Origin: Bin5 sp965221145
Lineage (GTDB): Bacteria; Chloroflexota; Anaerolineae; Caldilineales; Caldilineaceae
Length of the DNA stretch: 64,000 bases
NCBI GenBank assembly: GCA_965221145.1
Contig: OZ244877.1
Location: 5,394,001-5,458,000 of the forward strand
Reading direction: 5' to 3'
Shown: positions 58,724 to 64,000 of the stretch, one piece after another
Position numbering within the stretch: the stretch's first letter is position 1
Layout: every line of letters starts with the position of its first letter
The notes under the pieces: generated by a model
What the model was told of the DNA's origin: nothing
The model's database searches: none
The model's input: the letters and a program-made list of their open reading frames with translations, nothing else
Program-made: the position numbers and the translations under genes

Positions 58724-60379
58724 TCAGGCAGCCTCGTAGGGATTGTTTTCGTCCATGACGAGGCCACCCATGCTGTACAAGGGCAGCACACGATACGCGG
58801 GCCATTCATCAGGCGCCCAACCCGCCAACTCCTCCTTGTGCCCCAGACGCCGCACCATGCTCCACTCGTCCTTGAAGCCCGCCCGGTAGGCCGAACTGGC
58901 ATCCCAGAACGCCAGTCCATCCACCCCTTCGGCGTAGAACGCCAGCGCCTTCTCGCGGTACTCGGCTGGGGACTGGCGGCGCGGCATAACCTCCGGGTAC
59001 ACCTTGCAATCCGTGCCGCGCGTCATCCTGACAAATGCGGCGATGTCCACATCCATGACATTGTGCAAGGGATAGGGGATGATGAAGTCGACCAGTCCCT
59101 CCTGCGCCCACGTTGCCGCATCCAGGCCCTGTGTGAGGTTCAGCGCTTCATTGTTGAGCACGTATGCTGACACCTGCACCGTGCGCCCCTGCTGTGCGCC
59201 GACTTGGTCCATCTCGCGGCGGAGTGCGCGCATGAAGTCGTTCATGACATCGGCCTTGAAGCGCAGCCAGCGCGGGTCATCCTCCGGCAGGTTGCGTGGG
59301 TCCTGGCCGTAGGTTTGGCGGAAGCCGTCGAGCATGGGCTGTTCGTAGAGGAGGCAGGGGAGACCGCGCACGAAGCCGAGGTTAATGCCGTCGGCGCCGC
59401 GTTCGGCCACCTCGCGGAAGAGCGCGAGCAGGAAGTTGCGCACGCCGGGGAAGGCGTAGCTCATGCGGGTGACGGCGCGGCCGGAGCGGCTGACGCAGCG
59501 CCACTGGGGATGTTGATAGTAGAACTTGCTCTCAAAGCCGTGATTGGGGGGGTAGACCCATCCGCCCACCAGGTACATGCCGTGAAGTTCGAGGCCGAAG
59601 CTGTGCGCATACTCGATCACTGTCGTGAGCGGGTCGATGCCCTGCGCTTTGAGAATGCGAAACCCCTCTATCCAACTGGATAGAAACGTCTCCACAAAGT
59701 CCCATTCTTCACGCAGCGCAGTTTCGCCTACGCTGGAAAAAAAGTAGGTTTCACTGCCGCTGCCAATACACCATAACAGCTTCTGGAAGTCGGAGTCGCG
59801 GAAATGTTCCAGCTCCCCTCTCATCCCTTCCAACGATCTAGGCTCCAGGTGCGCGGCGTCGTTATAGGCGATCAGCCGTTTGGTATCGGTGCGCGCCCGG
59901 TCGCGCTGGATAGCCGTCACCTCGGCCTCGGTCAGCGGCTCCAGCTTCACGTAGGCCAGCCCGGCCCGGCGACCGCCGACCTGGCTGATGTGCAGTTCGC
60001 GGCCGGTCAGATCGGCGTAAATCCAGAACGCCTCCCTGAGCGTGGCAAACCCCGAATGCCACTCGGAACCGGTCGGAGACGGCCTGGCCGTGAACACCGG
60101 CGTGAAGCAGGGAGCGCCGCTGAGTTTGACCCTGAGCGTGCTGTCTTCCCAGTCGGTCCAGACGCCCAAATGGATGGCATGCCAACCCTGCGCGCCCAGG
60201 GGCAGCGTCAGTGTCGGCGCCGAACACTCGGCATCGGCCACCAGCATGGCGCCGGACACGCCCTCGGCCTCGTAGGGAATGGTCTGCCAGCGGTTCTGCC
60301 TGGGGGTTGGCGATAGGGCCGCACTTGGGCGTGCGTGGGTAAGGTCGGAAATGTAGGTTGCAGGACGTTCTTCGGCCAT
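58724..60379 (-). CDS. GHL10-like TIM-barrel protein with N-terminal beta domain, duplicate 2
   Basis: 551 residues from the Met at 60379 (MAEERPATYISDLTH). Same architecture as duplicate 1 (53949-55616). From about residue 260 to the end the two proteins differ at only some fifteen positions, while residues 190-260 (ELEHFRDSDFQKLLWCIGSG..., FLSSWIEGFRILKAQG) are clearly diverged. The stop-codon surroundings (CAGGCAGCCTCGTAG on the plus strand) are also shared. It follows the permease genes by 132 bases and so connects the importer to the oxygenase cluster. Confidence 0.7.
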   Translation of the reverse strand: MAEERPATYISDLTHARPSAALSPTPRQNRWQTIPYEAEGVSGAMLVADAECSAPTLTLPLGAQGWHAIHLGVWTDWEDSTLRVKLSGAPCFTPVFTARPSPTGSEWHSGFATLREAFWIYADLTGRELHISQVGGRRAGLAYVKLEPLTEAEVTAIQRDRARTDTKRLIAYNDAAHLEPRSLEGMRGELEHFRDSDFQKLLWCIGSGSETYFFSSVGETALREEWDFVETFLSSWIEGFRILKAQGIDPLTTVIEYAHSFGLELHGMYLVGGWVYPPNHGFESKFYYQHPQWRCVSRSGRAVTRMSYAFPGVRNFLLALFREVAERGADGINLGFVRGLPCLLYEQPMLDGFRQTYGQDPRNLPEDDPRWLRFKADVMNDFMRALRREMDQVGAQQGRTVQVSAYVLNNEALNLTQGLDAATWAQEGLVDFIIPYPLHNVMDVDIAAFVRMTRGTDCKVYPEVMPRRQSPAEYREKALAFYAEGVDGLAFWDASSAYRAGFKDEWSMVRRLGHKEELAGWAPDEWPAYRVLPLYSMGGLVMDENNPYEAA

Positions 60380-60511
60380 GGCAATTCTCTTACTTCGATA
60401 GTGGACCGCAATCGAAAGCAGTTTTCGGCACTCAGTCTTTCGTCTCCAGCAACGGCGGCGACATGCAACTGACAATCAGGAACCGGGACCAGGAGGCCAA
60501 CAGTGGCATTC

Positions 60512-61414
60512 TCAGGATAAAATCGTGCGCGGGTCAAGGGCGTCGCGCAGGCCGTCCCCCATGAAGTTGATGGCCATTACCGTCAGCAGGACCGCAACCC
60601 CGGGCGGTATCCACACCCACCAGTAGCGTTCCAACACGGTCAGCGAATGGGCCGCATTCAGCATTACTCCCCACGACGGCGTCGGCGGTTTCACGCCCAG
60701 CCCCAGAAATGAAAGCCCGGCCTCCGTCAGAATCGCGGCCGCGATTCCAAACGTGGCCGCCACCATGAGCGGCGCCAATACGTTGGGCAGCACATGCCGG
60801 AGCATGATCAACCGATCCGACACGCCCAGACAGCGTGCCGCCATCACAAAGTCCCACTCGCGCACCGAGAGAATCTGCCCTCGCACCAGACGCGCCATGC
60901 CTGTCCACCCAAGCAGTCCGATCACTAACATTACGTTCCAGATGCTCGGCTCAAACACCGACACGACGATCATGATCAGAATTAAGCCGGGAAATACCAT
61001 CATCACGTCGGTAAAGCGCATGATGATCATGTCCACCGTGCCGCCGAAGTACCCAGACAGCGTCCCCAGAACCAGCGCAATCACCACGGCGATAGACATC
61101 GACACGATGCCCACGGCGAGTGACACGCGGCTGCCGTAGACGAGCCGGGCCCAAATGTCCCGGCCCAACTGATCTCCACCCAAAAGGAACTCCAAACTCG
61201 GCGTTCCCCACGAATTGACAGGGTAGATTTGAATGGGATCGCGCCCACCCGTCACCAGCGGCGCGGCTACGGCTCCCAAGCAGATGACAACAAGGTAGGT
61301 CAGACCCAACATGGCCAGGCGGTGGCGCTGAAAACGACGCCAAGCACGCGCCCGCGGGGACTCAATAGACTGCTCCGTTACTTGCAACTGCGCCGCTGCG
61401 GATCGTTCTGCCAT
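60512..61414 (-). CDS. Dpp-type ABC transporter permease (DppC-like)
   Basis: 300-residue permease. First helix in HRLAMLGLTYLVVICLGAVA (about 31-50). LGGDQLGRDIWARLVYGSRVSL near 80 is the DppC/OppC motif (LGTD replaced by LGGD). EAA-type loop MAARCLGVSDRLIMLRHVLPNV near 190-212, then LSFLGLGVKPPTPSWGVMLN and the end INFMGDGLRDALDPRTILS. It lies 12 bases after the DppB-like gene. ATPase subunits are not found in this half of the window and may be shared or lie elsewhere. Confidence 0.9.
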   Translation of the reverse strand: MAERSAAAQLQVTEQSIESPRARAWRRFQRHRLAMLGLTYLVVICLGAVAAPLVTGGRDPIQIYPVNSWGTPSLEFLLGGDQLGRDIWARLVYGSRVSLAVGIVSMSIAVVIALVLGTLSGYFGGTVDMIIMRFTDVMMVFPGLILIMIVVSVFEPSIWNVMLVIGLLGWTGMARLVRGQILSVREWDFVMAARCLGVSDRLIMLRHVLPNVLAPLMVAATFGIAAAILTEAGLSFLGLGVKPPTPSWGVMLNAAHSLTVLERYWWVWIPPGVAVLLTVMAINFMGDGLRDALDPRTILS

Positions 61415-61426
61415 ACGGCTGCCTCA

Positions 61427-62389
61427 CTACTCGTAACGTATGCGTGGATCAGCGACTCCATAGGCGATGTCCGCAATCAGGTTGGCGATCAGCACCGACA
61501 CGGCCGCCACCAACACGCCGCCCATGACCAATGGATAGTCTCGCTGCCGTGTCGCATCGACCATGATCGACCCGATTCCCGGATAGTTGAAGACCACTTC
61601 GATCAGCAGTGCGCCGCCAAACAGGCCGGGCAAGCGCAATCCCAACACGGTTATCAGAGGAAGCAGCGCATTGCGAAAGGCATGACGCCCGATGACGGCA
61701 CGCTCCATCAGCCCCTTCGAGCGGGCGGTCGTTACGTAATCCTGGTTCAACACTTCCAGCATGCCCGCGCGCGTAAACCGCAACAGGCTGCCCAGCCCCT
61801 CATAGGTCAGAGCAAGCACGGGCAGGACCATGTGTTCCAGTCGATTCAGGAAGCTCGGCGGCGCGCCCGGCGTGGAAATGCCGCCGGTGGGCAATATCCC
61901 AAGGCCCAACGACACGAAGTAGACCAGCAACAGCGCCAGGAAGAAGCCCGGCATGGACGCACCGGCGAAGGCAAAGGCTGTCAGCGCATAGTCGAGCACC
62001 GAATAGGGCCGCAAGGCCGAGAGAATGCCCAGCACTACACCGCCTACTGACGATAACAACATCGACAAGGCGATCAGGGTGAAGGTATTGCTAATTCCCC
62101 TGACCATTGTTTCACTCACCGATAGCCCGGTCCGCACGGAATAGCCCAAGTTGCCGCGCACGGCTTCCTTCAGCCACAGGGCGTAGCGGACCGGAATCGG
62201 TTTGTCGAGACCCAGGCGCGCCCGCGCCTTCTGCAGGTCTTCGGCGTTCCAATTGTGCGCTTCCATGGGATTGATCATGGCTGAAACCGGATCCCCGGGC
62301 GCCAGCGCATAGATGGTGTAGTTGATAATGGTTATCCCGAGAAGCAGAGGGATTACCAGCGTCAAACGACGTATGATATAGGGTGACAT
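61427..62389 (-). CDS. Dpp-type ABC transporter permease (DppB-like)
   Basis: 320-residue permease. Opens MSPYIIRRLTLVIPLLLGIT, as in DppB proteins. ARARLGLDKPIPVRYALWL near 60, RGNLGYSVRTG near 80, SKGLMERAVIGRHAFRNALLP near 215-240 (EAA-type loop), GGALLIEVVFNYPGIGSIMV near 255 with the PGxG motif, and the C-terminal DIAYGVADPRIRYE. First permease of the importer operon, preceded by a hairpin-rich spacer and the binding-protein gene. Confidence 0.92.
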   Translation of the reverse strand: MSPYIIRRLTLVIPLLLGITIINYTIYALAPGDPVSAMINPMEAHNWNAEDLQKARARLGLDKPIPVRYALWLKEAVRGNLGYSVRTGLSVSETMVRGISNTFTLIALSMLLSSVGGVVLGILSALRPYSVLDYALTAFAFAGASMPGFFLALLLVYFVSLGLGILPTGGISTPGAPPSFLNRLEHMVLPVLALTYEGLGSLLRFTRAGMLEVLNQDYVTTARSKGLMERAVIGRHAFRNALLPLITVLGLRLPGLFGGALLIEVVFNYPGIGSIMVDATRQRDYPLVMGGVLVAAVSVLIANLIADIAYGVADPRIRYE

Positions 62390-62570
62390 GGTTCCTTCGC
62401 CCTACTCCGCCAGACGGGCTAGCGGGGGCTAATATATGGGCGCCAAGGTAACTCTGACGATGCGCCGGTCGGGCAGCCTTTCGCGGGAGAACGCATTGAA
62501 GCCAGGAGATCGGTCGGGTAACGGCTCACATGGCAGCGAAATGCGCTCGTAGCGTTGAGCGCCCGGCGCA

Positions 62571-62637
62571 CTCGTCTCGGGCGACGCAAGAGACGAGGAG
62601 CTTCCTGCCTCGTGAATGCACGCACCCACGAGGCAGG
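62571..62637 (-). promoter_or_regulatory. Two strong hairpins in the binding-protein/permease spacer
   Basis: CTCGTCTC (62571-62578) with GAGACGAG (62590-62597), and CCTGCCTCGTG (62604-62614) with CACGAGGCAGG (62627-62637). No T-run follows on the minus strand. Such structures after a binding-protein gene usually stabilise its mRNA or reduce read-through into the permeases. The rest of the 309-base spacer shows nothing else. Confidence 0.6.
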
Positions 62638-62698
62638 TCGGCGCCAACAGATTCCTTCACTCTCCTTGCCGGGAATCAGGGTTCTCCTGCAAGACAGT

Positions 62699-64000
62699 TT
62701 AGCCCGCCTCGTCGGCGACCCAAACCTTCTCCATCCCCCAGTAGTTCCTGGTCATCAAGGCGTAGACTGGCTGGAAGTCCTCATCGCCATGCACGCGCTT
62801 GTTGATGGCATAGACCTGGGCCTGGCGGATATGGTAGGCGACGGGCAGTTCCTCGGCGGCTATCTCCTGCAACTGCCAGACCAGCTGCTTGTACTCTTCG
62901 CCTTCGGCCAGGAGCGCCTTGTCAATCAATTCCACGGCTTCGGGGTAGGCCGCGCCCAGCCAGTTCTCATTGTCGAACCTGGAGCGGATCTGATTGACGC
63001 TGATGCCGTAGCCGAAGGAGGTGGGCATGATATCCCAATCGTGCGTCTCTTCCAGCGTCGAGGCATATTCGGCGCCCACCGGATGCGGTTCCGCCTCCAC
63101 GCCGATCTCCTTCCAGTAGCCAATCATGAAGGAGAACCAGGTTTCGATGAACGGGCTGAGATCATCCCACAGGAGGCGCAGCGTCTGGCTGGAGTCCCAA
63201 CCCGCTTCCGCCAGCAGTTCCCTGGCCTTGTCAGGATCGTATGGGTACTGTCTGGCGTCCGGGCTGACTCCGGCTTCGCCAAAGTAGAATGCCGCCTCCG
63301 GAACATCTCCCAGATCGTACCAGACCGTCTGGAGGAACTGCTCGCGGTCCAGCCCGTACAACAGAGCCTGGCGCACTCGCTTATCCTGGAGGTAGGGCTG
63401 GCGCTGATTGAAGGCGACGCCGATGGTGGCTGTGCCGGAGGGGAACTGGAAGCGCAGGTGTGGCATGTCCTTCATGCGCTCAAACTCGCTGGAAGGAAGC
63501 CGGCCAACCAGCACCTCGCCCGCTTCGATCCCTGCGGCCAGGGCCTGATTGTCGATAAACGGCACATAGACCAGCTTGTCCAGCAGCGGTTCGCCTCTGA
63601 AGTAGTCCGGGTTCGGGTCGTACTCGACCACCTCGTTGTGTAGATACTTGCTCAGTTTGAACGGGCCCAGGCCGATGCCCGTCTTCAGACCCCAGTCGGT
63701 CTTGCAAAGCCCGACATCCGGCCCGGCGCCGCCATACGCGTCCTCCGGCACCTCGCCCAGAATGTGTTCCGGGATAATCGTCGGCACCGCAATTGACAGG
63801 AGGAAGCTTTCGCGGAAAGGCTGCGTCATCTCGATGGTGACCGTGTAGTCGTCCGGCGCATTTACCCCGCTGATGCTGTCCGCCTCGCCAGCCTTGAACT
63901 CGTCCATACCGACGATCAGACCCTTAATGTCCCCATAGCCATAGTTCTGGCCGCTCTCAGGGTGCCCCATGGCGCGCAGTGTGAACAGCACATCATTGGC
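62699..64000 (-). CDS. Dpp-type solute-binding protein (SBP family 5), N-terminus beyond the window
   Basis: At least 433 residues; the frame is open to the window edge (ANDVLFTLRAMGH), so the start and signal sequence lie upstream. Family 5 landmarks: VLFTLRAMG (within the FTAEDV-type region), YTVTIEMTQPFRESFL, GLGPFKLSKYLHNEVVEYDP, and DKRVRQALLYGLDREQFLQTV near the middle, followed by KARELLAEAGWD. It ends GMEKVWVADEAG. Supplies ligand to the permeases at 60512-62389; the ligand is unknown, with glycans or glycosides favoured by the downstream GHL10 and oxygenase genes. Confidence 0.92.
   Translation of the reverse strand, partial: ANDVLFTLRAMGHPESGQNYGYGDIKGLIVGMDEFKAGEADSISGVNAPDDYTVTIEMTQPFRESFLLSIAVPTIIPEHILGEVPEDAYGGAGPDVGLCKTDWGLKTGIGLGPFKLSKYLHNEVVEYDPNPDYFRGEPLLDKLVYVPFIDNQALAAGIEAGEVLVGRLPSSEFERMKDMPHLRFQFPSGTATIGVAFNQRQPYLQDKRVRQALLYGLDREQFLQTVWYDLGDVPEAAFYFGEAGVSPDARQYPYDPDKARELLAEAGWDSSQTLRLLWDDLSPFIETWFSFMIGYWKEIGVEAEPHPVGAEYASTLEETHDWDIMPTSFGYGISVNQIRSRFDNENWLGAAYPEAVELIDKALLAEGEEYKQLVWQLQEIAAEELPVAYHIRQAQVYAINKRVHGDEDFQPVYALMTRNYWGMEKVWVADEAG

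Overview
The window reads as a piece of a large, GC-rich, repeat-laden bacterial chromosome, most probably a Chloroflexota (Caldilineales/Anaerolineae-like) heterotroph. This is inference from gene style: lipoprotein solute-binding proteins with short Ala/Cys lipoboxes, many ABC importers of the dipeptide/oligosaccharide and MalFG types, and numerous phytanoyl-CoA dioxygenase (PhyH) genes. No rRNA, tRNA, CRISPR array or phylogenetic marker was seen. Almost all genes lie on the minus strand in long, tightly spaced operons.

Layout. (1) 1-2.7 kb, plus strand: the end of an O-antigen ligase-type membrane protein, then a PhyH gene with its own promoter. (2) 2.9-10.2 kb, minus: PhyH, Gfo/Idh oxidoreductase, luciferase-like monooxygenase, a second PhyH with an HxG-type metal site, and two beta-propeller 'LFVDD' proteins. 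(3) 10.2-14 kb: a non-coding block with C20 and a 171-bp tandem repeat, then McrBC. (4) 14-24 kb, minus: a complete Dpp-type ABC importer (binding protein, two permeases, two ATPases) followed by two more LFVDD propellers. (5) 24-29.3 kb: an AT-richer accessory island of small genes, with a membrane-anchored HNH protein, interleaved inverted repeats, a structured-RNA candidate, a Panacea-domain antitoxin next to a small membrane protein (probable toxin-antitoxin pair) and a broken IS1595 transposase. (6) 29.4-40 kb, minus: a MalFG-type sugar importer with binding protein, epimerase, amidohydrolase, sugar isomerase, PhyH, two unassigned proteins and an octopine-dehydrogenase-like enzyme. (7) 40-42.7 kb: an insertion-sequence graveyard. 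(8) 42.7-52 kb: a second MalFG-type locus with two sialidase-fold proteins, a class III aminotransferase and a decayed epimerase. (9) 52-64 kb, minus: a Dpp-type importer (binding protein cut by the window edge) followed by three GHL10-like proteins, two PhyH and a cytochrome P450.

How it works together: four loci combine an importer with predicted glycan-active or TIM-barrel proteins, non-haem iron oxygenases (PhyH) and other redox enzymes. The likeliest reading is uptake and oxidative breakdown of unusual, decorated oligosaccharides or other small organics; the actual substrates cannot be told from sequence. The most notable non-gene features are two identical 235-bp MITE copies with perfect 8-bp target duplications, palindromes inserted in frame in propeller genes, ACGCAAT-type heptamer repeats at many sites, and a recent duplication/conversion between GHL10 genes.
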